A stretch of DNA of 61,446 bases from Candidatus Cloacimonadota bacterium (GTDB taxonomy: Bacteria; Cloacimonadota; Cloacimonadia; Cloacimonadales; TCS61). The stretch is taken from the NCBI GenBank assembly GCA_030621085.1, contig JAUXIJ010000009.1, positions 1 through 61,446 on the forward strand, given 5' to 3'. Below, piece after piece: positions 45,713 through 55,520 of this stretch (its first letter is position 1; every line of letters starts with the position of its first letter). Below the pieces are notes generated by a model, which was given only the letters and a program-made list of their open reading frames with translations, was not told the DNA's origin and did not search any database. The position numbers and the translations under genes were made by a program.

Positions 45713-46846
45713 TTAAAACCTTTGCCTTTCTGCACTGATATTCAATAAAAGTCCAACTGTGAATGAATTTATCAGAAGCGAAGTGCCACCATAACTTATG
45801 AATGGTAATGTAACTCCAGTAGATGGAATAGCTGCCAAAGACACTCCTATGTTAACCATAGCATTAAAGAAGATATTCATTCCCAGTCCAATTCCAATCA
45901 GCATTAAGAACATGTCCTTCTTGAAAGAATTAATAATCGTTCTGGTAAAAAGGAATACATACAAGCCCAGAACAAACAACGCACCCAGAAATCCGAATTC
46001 CTCTCCGATAATTGAATAGATATAATCAGTTTTTGCTTCTGGTAAAAAGTAGTGTTTTCCTGTCCCTTTTCGGGGAGTAGTACCAAATAACCTTCCACCG
46101 GTCAAAGAGATAAGGCTTTCTCTTATCTGGTAATCATTTGTACCACTATACTCAGTATCTTTGTTTAAAGCTTTGTGAAATAAAGAGTATTTTTCATATA
46201 TCTGCATTCGTTCACCGCGATATCTGGGACCGAGTTTCATAACTATCATTAAAGCAATTAGTGAAATACAAATTAAAAGAAGTATGGTGGAAAACCGAAT
46301 CTTTGCCAATAGTAGTAGTGAAATAAGTGTGAAACCGGAAATAATAAGCGGACTGAAATGCTTTTCTGCCAGGATGAGAAAAAATACAATTAATGTCATA
46401 ACTATTAAAGCGTTAAAATGCCTGAGAAATCCTTTGGGTCTGGTATCATCAATATGTTTTTGTTTCTTATCCAAAAAATGAGCAAAATACAGAATAAGTA
46501 CAATTCGTGCTATCAAGCTGGGTTGAATGTTTATTTTCCAGATGCGAAAGCTTCTGATAGCTCCTTTTACGTTTTCCCCAAAGATCAATACTGCAATTAG
46601 AAGCAGGATGGTAATGATAAGAAACATGAAAATATAAGGACGGATTTTTTCTAATTTAACTACTTTAAAGGCAAACCATAATGAAAAAACAGAAAGTCCA
46701 AACCAGATGAATTGTCTGTAAAAAAAAGACATAGAAGTTCGTATGGAACTTATATTCAACTGCATATACAGCCCGATGAACATTAGTAGCATGTATACAA
46801 AAAGAATGTAATAATCGTATCCGGCAATATAAGTTTTAGCTTTCAT
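45713..46846 (-). CDS. ftsW: Peptidoglycan glycosyltransferase FtsW (SEDS family)
   Basis: 377 residues with about ten membrane helices. The SEDS signature near the end, IPSTGVTLPFISYGGTSLL, is typical of FtsW. FRIWKINIQPSLIARIVLIL matches the FtsW/RodA helix with the conserved Gln-Pro-Ser. It polymerises glycan strands at the septum with the ftsI product. Its start overlaps murD by 11 nt. Confidence 0.96.
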   Translation of the reverse strand: MKAKTYIAGYDYYILFVYMLLMFIGLYMQLNISSIRTSMSFFYRQFIWFGLSVFSLWFAFKVVKLEKIRPYIFMFLIITILLLIAVLIFGENVKGAIRSFRIWKINIQPSLIARIVLILYFAHFLDKKQKHIDDTRPKGFLRHFNALIVMTLIVFFLILAEKHFSPLIISGFTLISLLLLAKIRFSTILLLICISLIALMIVMKLGPRYRGERMQIYEKYSLFHKALNKDTEYSGTNDYQIRESLISLTGGRLFGTTPRKGTGKHYFLPEAKTDYIYSIIGEEFGFLGALFVLGLYVFLFTRTIINSFKKDMFLMLIGIGLGMNIFFNAMVNIGVSLAAIPSTGVTLPFISYGGTSLLINSFTVGLLLNISAERQRF

Positions 46847-48164
46847 TTTTCAATTTCAATACAATTTCTTTAAATCTATTTCCGCGCTCTTCAAAATTAT
46901 TGAACATATCATAACTTGTACAGGCAGGTGAAAGTACAACATATTCACCTGCAGATGCTTCTTTGAATGCATTTCGTATTGCTTGCTCAAAATCTTCAAA
47001 TACAGCCAGTTCGATTAAACCAGTGAATGCTTTTTTCATTTCCAAACGGATTTCACCTGTTAAATAAACTTTCCTGGCATATTTTTTTAAATAAGGAATT
47101 AGAACCGAATAATCTTCACCTTTACCACCACCACCCATGATGATGCGGATCGGCTGATTGAAAGATTGAAGTGCATATTTCACAGATTCGGTATTGGTTG
47201 CTTTGGAATCATTTATAAATTTAACTCCCCTTACCTCTGCCACGAATTCCAACCGGTGGGGAAGAGAAGCAAATGTGGAAAGTGATTTTTCAATTGTATT
47301 CTTATCAATTCCAAAAGGAGAAACAGCCAGGATGGATGCCATTATATTGGCAACATTATGCGGTCCCTTGATGGTTGAATTATCAATGTTGATCAATTCC
47401 GAACCAAGTTTTATCTGTTTACCATTATAATAAATATCTGTTTTGGAATTCAGAGAAAAATATTTAGAATTGAGCTCATTTCTATGTTTCCGGCTCATCT
47501 CATCGTCCAGGTTCAAGATCGCAAAATCAGAATTATCCTGGTTTCTAAATATGTTGAATTTTGCCAAAGCGTAGTCATCAAAACTGTTGTATCTATTTAA
47601 GTGATCAGGAGTTATATTTAATATTGCTGCTACATCCGGTTTGAATTTATCTATAAGTTCAAGCTGGAAACTGCTTAATTCCAAAACGATAAAATCGATA
47701 CCGGCTTTTTCTATTGGGTAGGAACAGAAAGCCATTCCAATGTTACCGGCAAGAACGGAATTGTAACCTGCAGTTTGCAAAATATGATGTATCAGGTTCA
47801 CAGTTGTACTTTTCCCATTAGAACCCGTAATTGCAATTATTTTGCTTTCGGGATATTTTACAAGAAATCCGAATTCAATCTCACTTATCAAGTGTATATT
47901 TTTCTCTTTTGCTTTCTCTAAGATTGGAACATTCAATGAAATTCCCGGGCTTACAATTATCGTATCGCATCCCAGAAGTCTTTCTGTATGTTCTCCAAAT
48001 TCACAATCGAATTCTTTAATAATGTTCTCGGAACCTTCGGTTTTATCGGCAGCTTTGAATTCGCTGAGGAAGGGAGCTCCACCCAGTTCTTTTATCTTAT
48101 ATGCTGCGGCAAGTCCGCTGCGGGCGATCCCCATAATTCCAATTTTTTGTTCTTGAACGTTCAT
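46836..48164 (-). CDS. murD: UDP-N-acetylmuramoyl-L-alanine-D-glutamate ligase MurD
   Basis: 442 residues. The N-terminal GIMGIARSGLAAAYKI binds UDP, the P-loop is TGSNGKSTTVNLI, and FINDSKATNTESV with GGGGKGEDYS are MurD-specific motifs. SPACTSYDMFNNFEERG is the C-terminal D-Glu region. It adds D-glutamate to UDP-MurNAc-L-Ala in the cytoplasm. Confidence 0.97.
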   Translation of the reverse strand: MNVQEQKIGIMGIARSGLAAAYKIKELGGAPFLSEFKAADKTEGSENIIKEFDCEFGEHTERLLGCDTIIVSPGISLNVPILEKAKEKNIHLISEIEFGFLVKYPESKIIAITGSNGKSTTVNLIHHILQTAGYNSVLAGNIGMAFCSYPIEKAGIDFIVLELSSFQLELIDKFKPDVAAILNITPDHLNRYNSFDDYALAKFNIFRNQDNSDFAILNLDDEMSRKHRNELNSKYFSLNSKTDIYYNGKQIKLGSELINIDNSTIKGPHNVANIMASILAVSPFGIDKNTIEKSLSTFASLPHRLEFVAEVRGVKFINDSKATNTESVKYALQSFNQPIRIIMGGGGKGEDYSVLIPYLKKYARKVYLTGEIRLEMKKAFTGLIELAVFEDFEQAIRNAFKEASAGEYVVLSPACTSYDMFNNFEERGNRFKEIVLKLKNES

Positions 48165-48165
48165 A

Positions 48166-49281
48166 TTATCTCAATTTTAGTGTTGCCAGTCCTATCGCTA
48201 CCAGCAGTGCAGCAACGATCCAGAAACGAATCACGATCTTCTCTTCGGCAATCCCTTTTATTTCGAAGTGATGATGTATGGGAGCGCAGAGAAAAACCCG
48301 TTTCCCTTTCCCATATTTTATGCGTGTATATTTAAAATAGTATCTCTGGATAAGTGTGGATAATGCTTCGATAACGAACACACCACCAACAATAGCAAAG
48401 AATATCTCTTCTCTTAATAAAATAGCCAGTACAGCCAAAATACCGCCCAATGAAAGTGAACCGGTATCTCCCATTATTATTTGAGCTGGTTTTACATTAT
48501 ACCACAGGAAGCCGAGCAATGTTCCTATCATAGCAGAAATGAATACCGTTAATTCACCTGCATTGCTTATGAATTCCAGGTTCATATATTCGGCAATGAC
48601 AAAATTCCCCTTGATGTATGCCATTATACCCAGTGCCAGTGCCGAAAAAGCCACAGTTCCACTGGCTAAACCGTCCAATCCGTCTGTTAAATTCACTGCA
48701 TTGGATGTACCCGTAACCATAAAGACAACAAAAGGAATAAAAAACCACCCCAGTTGAATAGCCGTGTCTTTTGCAAATGGTAAACTTATTTGTGTTATCG
48801 AGGATTTATCGGCTGAACCATAATAGAGGGCAGTAGCAATAAGCAATCCCAGGGTAATTTGAGCCATTAATTTATATTTAGCGATAAGCCCTTGTTTTAT
48901 TTTAAGGAAATTCTTGAGATAGTCATCCAGGAAGCCTGTTCCACCCAGCCAGATGGTGGTGATGATCATAATAAGAATATAACTGTTCACCAGGTTGTTC
49001 CAGAGCAGAGATGATATAAGCAGGCTTGAAATAAGAATGAGACCGCCCATAGTAGGAGTACCTTCTTTTTCCTTATGAGAAATGGGAACATATTCGTTAA
49101 TTCTTTCCACAGCCTGGTGCTTTTTAAGAAGTCTGATGAATTTAGGACCAAGAAACAGTGAAAAAACCAGAGCAGTGATAAATGCTGCAATCGACCGGAA
49201 CGTTACATACTGGAACACATTAAACAAGGTATAACCCATGATTTCCGTATCTGCTAAGGGAGCGAATAGATGATAGAACAT
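48166..49281 (-). CDS. mraY: Phospho-N-acetylmuramoyl-pentapeptide transferase MraY
   Basis: 371 residues, about ten membrane helices. Catalytic motifs are FLDDYLK, NLTDGLDGLASG and APIHHHFE. It transfers phospho-MurNAc-pentapeptide to undecaprenyl phosphate to make lipid I. Confidence 0.98.
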   Translation of the reverse strand: MFYHLFAPLADTEIMGYTLFNVFQYVTFRSIAAFITALVFSLFLGPKFIRLLKKHQAVERINEYVPISHKEKEGTPTMGGLILISSLLISSLLWNNLVNSYILIMIITTIWLGGTGFLDDYLKNFLKIKQGLIAKYKLMAQITLGLLIATALYYGSADKSSITQISLPFAKDTAIQLGWFFIPFVVFMVTGTSNAVNLTDGLDGLASGTVAFSALALGIMAYIKGNFVIAEYMNLEFISNAGELTVFISAMIGTLLGFLWYNVKPAQIIMGDTGSLSLGGILAVLAILLREEIFFAIVGGVFVIEALSTLIQRYYFKYTRIKYGKGKRVFLCAPIHHHFEIKGIAEEKIVIRFWIVAALLVAIGLATLKLR

Positions 49282-49282
49282 A

Positions 49283-52072
49283 TTATATCCTTCCTATAAT
49301 TTTTTCCAGTGATATTCCATGAGATGCTTTCAGCAGAATTACAGCATTATCGGGAAAATCCTTTAAAATATCGTAAGCTATTAGATCTTCCACTTTCCTA
49401 AAATGCTGATCTGCACCGTAGAAAATGGAATATTCTCCCACGGATATCAACTGGTTATAATTCATACTTTTCAATAATTCCCAAATATCTAAATGTAATT
49501 TCTTTGTCAATTTCCCAAGTTCAAGCATATCACCCAGAATGGCAATATGCGGTCTCTTAATTTCATAATCCATCCAGAATTCAATAGCTGCTTTCATAGA
49601 ATCGGGATTTGCATTATAGCAGTCTATCAGCAACATTCTATTGCCGGAACTCTTAATTTCCATCCTGAGGGAGATATTCAGAGGTTTATCAAGACCGGTT
49701 TGAATTTCTCTGTTTGATATTCCAATTTCTGAAGCTATTGCAATTGCGATGGCTGCATTCAAAGTGAATTTCTTAAAAGGTGTGGGAATGGAATATTGCT
49801 TATCATTCAGGCAGAAACGGCTGGAGTGAGCATCGCTCTCAATTTTTGTTATATGATAATCGGCTGAATCACCTGAACCGAAAGTTTTCCCTGTAAATTC
49901 TTTGAATCTATCATCGTTTGCTGGAAACAATCTTAACTTCACATTGTGTTTAAGCAAAGCAGATTTCTCTTTGAAAACCCCTTCTTCATCGATGAGAAAT
50001 TCAAGATGGGAAGGACCAATAGCAGTAACTACAGCGATATCAGGATCGGAGATCTCGGTAAGCCGGGCAACCTCACCGAACTGATTGGAGCCAAGTTCCA
50101 GGATAGCATATTCATATTCCGGCTTTAATCTGAAAATCGTTTTAGGTAAACCGATCAGGTTGTTTTCGTTAGAAAATGTTTTAAGTGCTTTTGTGGAAAG
50201 TATGTTATAGAGATATTCTTTGGTGGTGGTTTTGCCAAAACTACCGGTGATAGCGATGGTGGTTATTTTAAATAACAATTTATATTTTTTTGCCAGGTTG
50301 CCAAATGCCTGCAAAGTATCTTCAACCTGTATCAATCTCTCTGCATTACTTTGATAATCTTTTGAAACTACTGCCCAGCAATTATTCTTTTGCAGAACCT
50401 GATTAACGTAATCATGGCCATTATAATTTTCTCCCTGCAAGGCAAAAAAGAGAGAGTTATCTTCAATAGTGCGTGAATCTGTGGAAATATACTCCAGCAC
50501 CAATTCAGAGGTACCATTGATCTTATCTTCTAAAATGAATTCAAGCTGAAGAGGATCGATAGGAAATGAGAGTTTATTATTCTCATTTTTTTTATGATCA
50601 GCATATTTCCCAGCAATTTTGCTGTCATTGAATTCCAGTTTATTATTCATAATTTCCTGATACTTTTCATGTCCCTTTCCTGCAAGAAGAACAATATCAC
50701 CTTTTTGAGCATTGCAAATAGCTGTTTTTATTGCCTGTTCACGGTCTCGAATTATCCAGAAAGTTTTATCGGGAGCGGTATTTCCCACAATATCCCTGAT
50801 AATATTAGAAGGATCTTCCTGACGTGGATTATCATTGGTTATTATTGTCAAATCAGAAAATTTCAATGCTGCATCCAGCATCTCCGGACGTTTGGTTCTG
50901 TCCCTGTCTCCTCCTGCGCCAAAAACACAGATCAAGCGATTCCGTTTTAGTTCAGATAACGTTTTAAGTACATTTGCCAGTGCATCTGGAGTGTGAGCAT
51001 AATCCACATAGATCCCAATTCCTCTGTTATTATCTACTTTTTCCAACCGACCGGGCACTTTTAATAATGAGGGAACGATCCTGGAGATGAAACTATCGGT
51101 TATTTCAGGACAGATCTCCCGAATTACTTCACATGAAGAAACAACATTAAAGGCATTATAACGTCCAATCAAACCGGTGTGTATTTTTTTTATTGTTTTC
51201 TCGACGGAATAACTGAGTTCAGTTCCTTCCAGATTATATTTGCAATCATGAATTGTAATATCACCTTTATTGAAAGAGATCGATCTTTTGGGGCAGTTCA
51301 GATTTGCATATAATTTTTTTCCGTATTCATCATCTATATTAATAAAGGCAGTTCCATTTTTCTCTGCCATATTATCGAATAATTTAAATTTTTCTTCAGC
51401 ATAATCATTCATGGTCTTATGGAAATCGAGATGTTCATGCGTGAGGTTAGTAAAAACAGCAGCATCAAAGTGCAGACCGTAAACCCTGTCCAGGGCAAGA
51501 GCATGAGAAGAAACTTCCATTACCACGTATTTTACTTTTGCTTCTACCATCTGCTGGAATATCCTGTTAAGCTCTACGATGTCTGGAGTGGTGCGCTCGG
51601 TTTTGAATGTTTTACCGTTTATCATATAACCGAATGTACCAACAAATCCGGTAGGTATGCCTTTTTTTCTAAGCATGGTTTCGATGAGCGTGGCTATGGT
51701 TGTTTTGCCATTTGTGCCGGTTATTCCCACAAGAGTAAATTGAGAAGTAGGATCATTAAAGAATAATTTTGCTATAAGTGAAGCAGCTTTCCTGGAATCA
51801 TTAACAACGATCTGTGGAATAGTGATTTTTTGTTGTTTTTCCACGATAAGAAGTCCGGCACCCATTTCCACAGCTTTAACGGCAAAAAGATGTCCGTCGG
51901 TAACAAACCCGGGAATGCAGACGAATACATTACCTTTTATCACCTGCCGGGAATCGGTTGCCATGCCCTTATAATCTGAATGTTTATCTATATTAAAAAC
52001 TTCTCGAAGTATGTTGTTCTTCTCTAAGATGCTTAATATTTCTGTATAATTTATTTTGCTGTTACGCTGCAT
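49283..52072 (-). CDS. Fused MurE-MurF ligase (tripeptide synthetase and D-Ala-D-Ala adding enzyme)
   Basis: 929 residues, twice the usual length, one ORF. The first ~490 residues are MurE, with P-loop GTNGKTT, YAHTPDAL and the amino-acid-selecting D414-N-P-R417 (DNPRQEDP). That motif marks meso-diaminopimelate rather than lysine. The rest is MurF, with FALQGENYNGHDY, P-loop GSFGKTTTKE and DCYNANPDSM. Together they complete the pentapeptide precursor. The start, after GGGG, overlaps ftsI by 22 nt. No stop or start signal separates the halves. MurE-MurF fusions are known elsewhere, for example in Bordetella. Confidence 0.96.
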   Translation of the reverse strand: MQRNSKINYTEILSILEKNNILREVFNIDKHSDYKGMATDSRQVIKGNVFVCIPGFVTDGHLFAVKAVEMGAGLLIVEKQQKITIPQIVVNDSRKAASLIAKLFFNDPTSQFTLVGITGTNGKTTIATLIETMLRKKGIPTGFVGTFGYMINGKTFKTERTTPDIVELNRIFQQMVEAKVKYVVMEVSSHALALDRVYGLHFDAAVFTNLTHEHLDFHKTMNDYAEEKFKLFDNMAEKNGTAFINIDDEYGKKLYANLNCPKRSISFNKGDITIHDCKYNLEGTELSYSVEKTIKKIHTGLIGRYNAFNVVSSCEVIREICPEITDSFISRIVPSLLKVPGRLEKVDNNRGIGIYVDYAHTPDALANVLKTLSELKRNRLICVFGAGGDRDRTKRPEMLDAALKFSDLTIITNDNPRQEDPSNIIRDIVGNTAPDKTFWIIRDREQAIKTAICNAQKGDIVLLAGKGHEKYQEIMNNKLEFNDSKIAGKYADHKKNENNKLSFPIDPLQLEFILEDKINGTSELVLEYISTDSRTIEDNSLFFALQGENYNGHDYVNQVLQKNNCWAVVSKDYQSNAERLIQVEDTLQAFGNLAKKYKLLFKITTIAITGSFGKTTTKEYLYNILSTKALKTFSNENNLIGLPKTIFRLKPEYEYAILELGSNQFGEVARLTEISDPDIAVVTAIGPSHLEFLIDEEGVFKEKSALLKHNVKLRLFPANDDRFKEFTGKTFGSGDSADYHITKIESDAHSSRFCLNDKQYSIPTPFKKFTLNAAIAIAIASEIGISNREIQTGLDKPLNISLRMEIKSSGNRMLLIDCYNANPDSMKAAIEFWMDYEIKRPHIAILGDMLELGKLTKKLHLDIWELLKSMNYNQLISVGEYSIFYGADQHFRKVEDLIAYDILKDFPDNAVILLKASHGISLEKIIGRI

Positions 52073-54225
52073 ATTTCCCCGAATTTTATCTTTGAGCCAG
52101 GCTGTATCGTCTGCTTAACGATGGTGCCATTACCCTTAACAATAAGTTTTATATTTTTCTTATTTGCCAAAGCTATCGCCTTTCGCAAAGTAAGCCCGGT
52201 AAAGTCGGGCATCTTATAATCCAATTCATTCTGTTCTTTTGGAACGCTCACATTGTCAAGAATTACTATCAGAAATTCATTTTCAGGATAGGAAGTACCG
52301 GGTTTTGGGAATTGGTTTACTACATTTCCATCGGTGCTAAGTTCCTGAACCTGGTATTTTATCTTTTTCCTGTTTAGAAGCTCGATTGCCTTTTTCCGGG
52401 TCATTCCTATAACATTGGGAGCAGTGATGAACCGCTTGTTCTTTTCTTTAACGTTTACCAGTATCTCGCTTTGTGGCAGATTGATCATATTGGTAACGAT
52501 ATTCCTGAAAGTGGGAACTGCCGAAAGAGTGGCATAATAGGAAAAAGATTCATAATCCGGTTCATCATACACTATCACGATAACATACTGCGGATCTTTT
52601 ACCGGGAAGAAGCCGGCAAAGGTGGAAGTATATTTTTCTTCGGTATAACCCTGCTTGCCCCGAATTGATTTTTCAGCCGTACCGGTTTTACCGGCTATTT
52701 CCAGGAAATCCATCTTTGTACCGGTAGCTGTACCATAATCTACCACGCTTTTAAGAAAAACCTTTAAAGTATCCAATGATCTCTTATTGGAAACAGATCG
52801 CAAAACTTTTCGCTCATGAGTGAAAATGGTTTTATTCTTCTCATTTATTATTTTCTTAATAATGTATGGCTGTATTACTTTACCGCCATTAGCCAGTGCA
52901 CAATATGCATTGGCTAATTGCAAAGTAGTAACGGAAATTTCCTGCCCGAACGATATAGAATGAAGAGAGAAGCCCTGCCAGTCTTTCAATTTTCGGAAGA
53001 TACCGGAAGCTTCACCAGCTAAATTGGAACTGGTTTTATGCCCGAAGCCCAGAGCGATCATTCTTTCATAAAGTGCTTCACTTCCAATCTGTTCCACGAT
53101 CTTGCTGATCCCCACATTACTGGAATGAGCAATAATATCCTTGAAACTGAGATATTTAAATTTGTGATCATCTTTAATTACGCGCTCTTCCGATTCGTAA
53201 GTAAGATGATAATTACGGCAGTCGATCCTGTCCGATGGTTTGTATATTTTCTTTTCAATAGCCAGCAGTGCTGTGATAGGTTTAAGGGTGGAACCGGGCT
53301 CGAACATGAACGAAACAGGCAGGTTGGACGAAGCTCGCAACATGGAAGCAGATTTTTTACGGTCATTTTTATTAATGCCGGACATTGCCAGGATCTCTCC
53401 ACTGAACGGATCCATAATTATGCCAATGGCATTTTTTGCTTTATACTCTTTCAATCCCTGCTGCAGGTTTTCTTCCAAAATCTCCTGTAGATTTTTATCG
53501 ATAGTAAGTATCAACGAGTTACCGTTGCGGGGTTTCTTTTTCTTCAGGAAGAGCAGAGGAATCCTTTTGTTATTGGCATCGTGCACTGTTTCCTGCCATC
53601 CGTAAACACCGGAAAGTTCTTTATCGTAAGTTGCTTCCAGTCCGCATTTACCATATACTTCATAGATAGATTCTCTTTCTTTAGCACTTTCGTCTATCAT
53701 TCCCAGGAAATTTGCACCCAACTCATCGTAAGGGTAGGTTCGTTTTATGCTGCTGAATGTATAAGTGAGACCAGGAAGTTTCTTTTTTGTAAATTCACTT
53801 TTAATGGCTAACAGTTGGGTTTCCGAGATTTTCTGGGAAATGAATACGCTGCTGTTAAAAGGCTTTTTATTAATTTTTTTCAGGATCTGTCTTTTTGTTA
53901 AATTAGAATTTTGTGAAATGATTTCCGATATTTGCAGGCAGACATCATCTTTATCGAATTCCCGGTTACGTTTACAATAATCGGAAATTGTTCTGCGGTC
54001 GATATCCAGTTGGTATAGTTTCAATGAACTTACCAGCAGGTTGTTATTTCTGTCGTAGATATTTCCTCGATTTGGGATAATAAGTTTTTTGGAAGGATTC
54101 TGCCTGATCTCCACCGTTGCATTCAGGTGATGTGCGTCTAATATCTGAATACTGAAAAGATATGCAACCCAGATGATCACAATGATTATGTTCAGGCAGA
54201 GAAAAATTATGAGTCTCGATCTCAT
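52051..54225 (-). CDS. ftsI: Septal penicillin-binding protein (FtsI/PBP2 type) with two PASTA domains
   Basis: 724 residues. One N-terminal membrane helix (5-27), then a PBP dimerisation domain starting IIPNRGNIYDRN. The transpeptidase has S312-x-x-K315 (STLK), S368-S-N370 and K513-T-G. Two C-terminal PASTA domains follow (about 604-660 and 669-724). It crosslinks septal peptidoglycan with FtsW; the PASTA modules may bind muropeptides. There is no standard RBS: a hairpin plus seven T ends at the ATG. Confidence 0.96.
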   Translation of the reverse strand: MRSRLIIFLCLNIIIVIIWVAYLFSIQILDAHHLNATVEIRQNPSKKLIIPNRGNIYDRNNNLLVSSLKLYQLDIDRRTISDYCKRNREFDKDDVCLQISEIISQNSNLTKRQILKKINKKPFNSSVFISQKISETQLLAIKSEFTKKKLPGLTYTFSSIKRTYPYDELGANFLGMIDESAKERESIYEVYGKCGLEATYDKELSGVYGWQETVHDANNKRIPLLFLKKKKPRNGNSLILTIDKNLQEILEENLQQGLKEYKAKNAIGIIMDPFSGEILAMSGINKNDRKKSASMLRASSNLPVSFMFEPGSTLKPITALLAIEKKIYKPSDRIDCRNYHLTYESEERVIKDDHKFKYLSFKDIIAHSSNVGISKIVEQIGSEALYERMIALGFGHKTSSNLAGEASGIFRKLKDWQGFSLHSISFGQEISVTTLQLANAYCALANGGKVIQPYIIKKIINEKNKTIFTHERKVLRSVSNKRSLDTLKVFLKSVVDYGTATGTKMDFLEIAGKTGTAEKSIRGKQGYTEEKYTSTFAGFFPVKDPQYVIVIVYDEPDYESFSYYATLSAVPTFRNIVTNMINLPQSEILVNVKEKNKRFITAPNVIGMTRKKAIELLNRKKIKYQVQELSTDGNVVNQFPKPGTSYPENEFLIVILDNVSVPKEQNELDYKMPDFTGLTLRKAIALANKKNIKLIVKGNGTIVKQTIQPGSKIKFGEICSVTAK

Positions 54226-54255
54226 AAAAAAAGCTCATCATATTTATAGATGAGC
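54226..54255 (-). terminator. Terminator-like hairpin at the ftsI start codon
   Basis: On the minus strand GCTCATC (54255-54249) pairs with GATGAGC (54239-54233), and TTTTTTT directly abuts the ftsI ATG (54225). It lies in the 36-bp gap after ftsL. It could attenuate transcription into ftsI or mask its translation start. Confidence 0.7.
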
Positions 54256-54261
54256 AATTTA

Positions 54262-54591
54262 TTACTTGATTAAAGCCTCGGCGGAGGGAACAATGTAATC
54301 TATCAGGCAGAAGCTTTCCTTACGGCTGTTGATTTTTATATTATGTACATTGGCATTATCAATTGGGTAGAACATGCCCAGTTCTTCATAAGCTAATTTC
54401 TGTATCCGCTCCCTGGAACCGAGTTTACTGTTCACGGTTATCAGGTTCAAATTAATATCCTGGTTCGATTTGTAAACATCGGTCAATTTGTTGCACTGGC
54501 GGGCGTAATCGAGAATTTTGTGTTTATTATAATAATGTGAAAAAATGAAAATAAATACAACTAAAATAAATAAAATGGCTTTCTTATTCAT
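54262..54591 (-). CDS. ftsL: FtsL-like cell division protein
   Basis: 109 residues: a short cytoplasmic start, one membrane helix (about 4-20) and a periplasmic segment with helical, coiled-coil-like content and ERIQKLAYEELGMFYP, a pattern seen in FtsL proteins. Low sequence conservation is normal for FtsL. Assignment depends on size, topology and position between rsmH and ftsI. Overlaps rsmH by 4 nt. Confidence 0.82.
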   Translation of the reverse strand: MNKKAILFILVVFIFIFSHYYNKHKILDYARQCNKLTDVYKSNQDINLNLITVNSKLGSRERIQKLAYEELGMFYPIDNANVHNIKINSRKESFCLIDYIVPSAEALIK

Positions 54592-55520
54592 ACAACCTCC
54601 TTCTTTTCGGCGATCCGCAGTTTTGCGCTTCGAGCTCTGCTGTTTCTTTCTATCTCATCTGCAGAAGGCAAAATCGGTTTTTTAGTGATTATCTTGAGTG
54701 TAGATTTTTTATCACAAATACATTTGGGAAAATTAACAGGACAGATACAGTCCTTTTCTTCATACTTAAAGAATTTTTTTATTAGCCTGTCTTCCAGGCT
54801 GTGATAGGAAATAACAACGATACGACCTTCGGGATTAAGCATTTTAACGGAATCTTCCAGAGCTTTTTTCAACGATTCCATCTCACCGTTCACATAGATA
54901 CGCAAAGCCTGAAAAACCCTGGCTTTTGCTTTTACTTTCTGTTTTGCATTTGTGTTATGTTCTATAATATCAGCCAATTGCAGGGTGGTTTTTATCCTGG
55001 AGTTCGTTCTCTCGCGTAATATTGCCCTGGCGATCCTGCCGGCTTCTCTTTCTTCGCCGTATTCAAATATTATGTTTCTTATCTCTTCATAAGAAAAATC
55101 GTTTACTACATCGCTGGCTGAAAATTCCTGCTCTTCGTTCATGCGCATGTCCAGCCTGCCTTCCTGCGAAAAGCTGAAACCGCGCTCCGCTTCATTTATC
55201 TGGTGGGAAGATACTCCCAGATCGAATAATATACCATCGATATAACGAATACGTTCCAGGGCAAGGCGGGTGCGCAGATTTTTGAAATTATCGTGGATCA
55301 GAATTAATTGTTCCGGGTATTTTTTCTGCAGGATGCTGCCTTCGCTCAAGGCCTGAGTATCCTGATCAAAACCAAATATCTTTATTCCGTTACCTTTTTT
55401 AAGCATTTCTGCTGTGTGACCGCCGCCACCGAATGTTGCATCAACATAAATTCCCTGCGGTTTTAAATTAAGCGCTTCGATAGATTCGGGTAAAAGTACC
55501 GGTGTATGAAATTGGCTCAT
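54588..55520 (-). CDS. rsmH: 16S rRNA (cytosine(1402)-N(4))-methyltransferase RsmH (MraW)
   Basis: 310 residues. FHTPVLLPESIEAL is the N-terminal signature, DATFGGGGHTAEML the SAM motif I, LFDLGVSSHQINEAERGFSF the second conserved block, and ISYHSLEDRLIKKFF a late motif. It methylates C1402 in 16S rRNA. Classical second gene of the dcw cluster; the start overlaps mraZ by 1 nt. Confidence 0.97.
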   Translation of the reverse strand: MSQFHTPVLLPESIEALNLKPQGIYVDATFGGGGHTAEMLKKGNGIKIFGFDQDTQALSEGSILQKKYPEQLILIHDNFKNLRTRLALERIRYIDGILFDLGVSSHQINEAERGFSFSQEGRLDMRMNEEQEFSASDVVNDFSYEEIRNIIFEYGEEREAGRIARAILRERTNSRIKTTLQLADIIEHNTNAKQKVKAKARVFQALRIYVNGEMESLKKALEDSVKMLNPEGRIVVISYHSLEDRLIKKFFKYEEKDCICPVNFPKCICDKKSTLKIITKKPILPSADEIERNSRARSAKLRIAEKKEVV

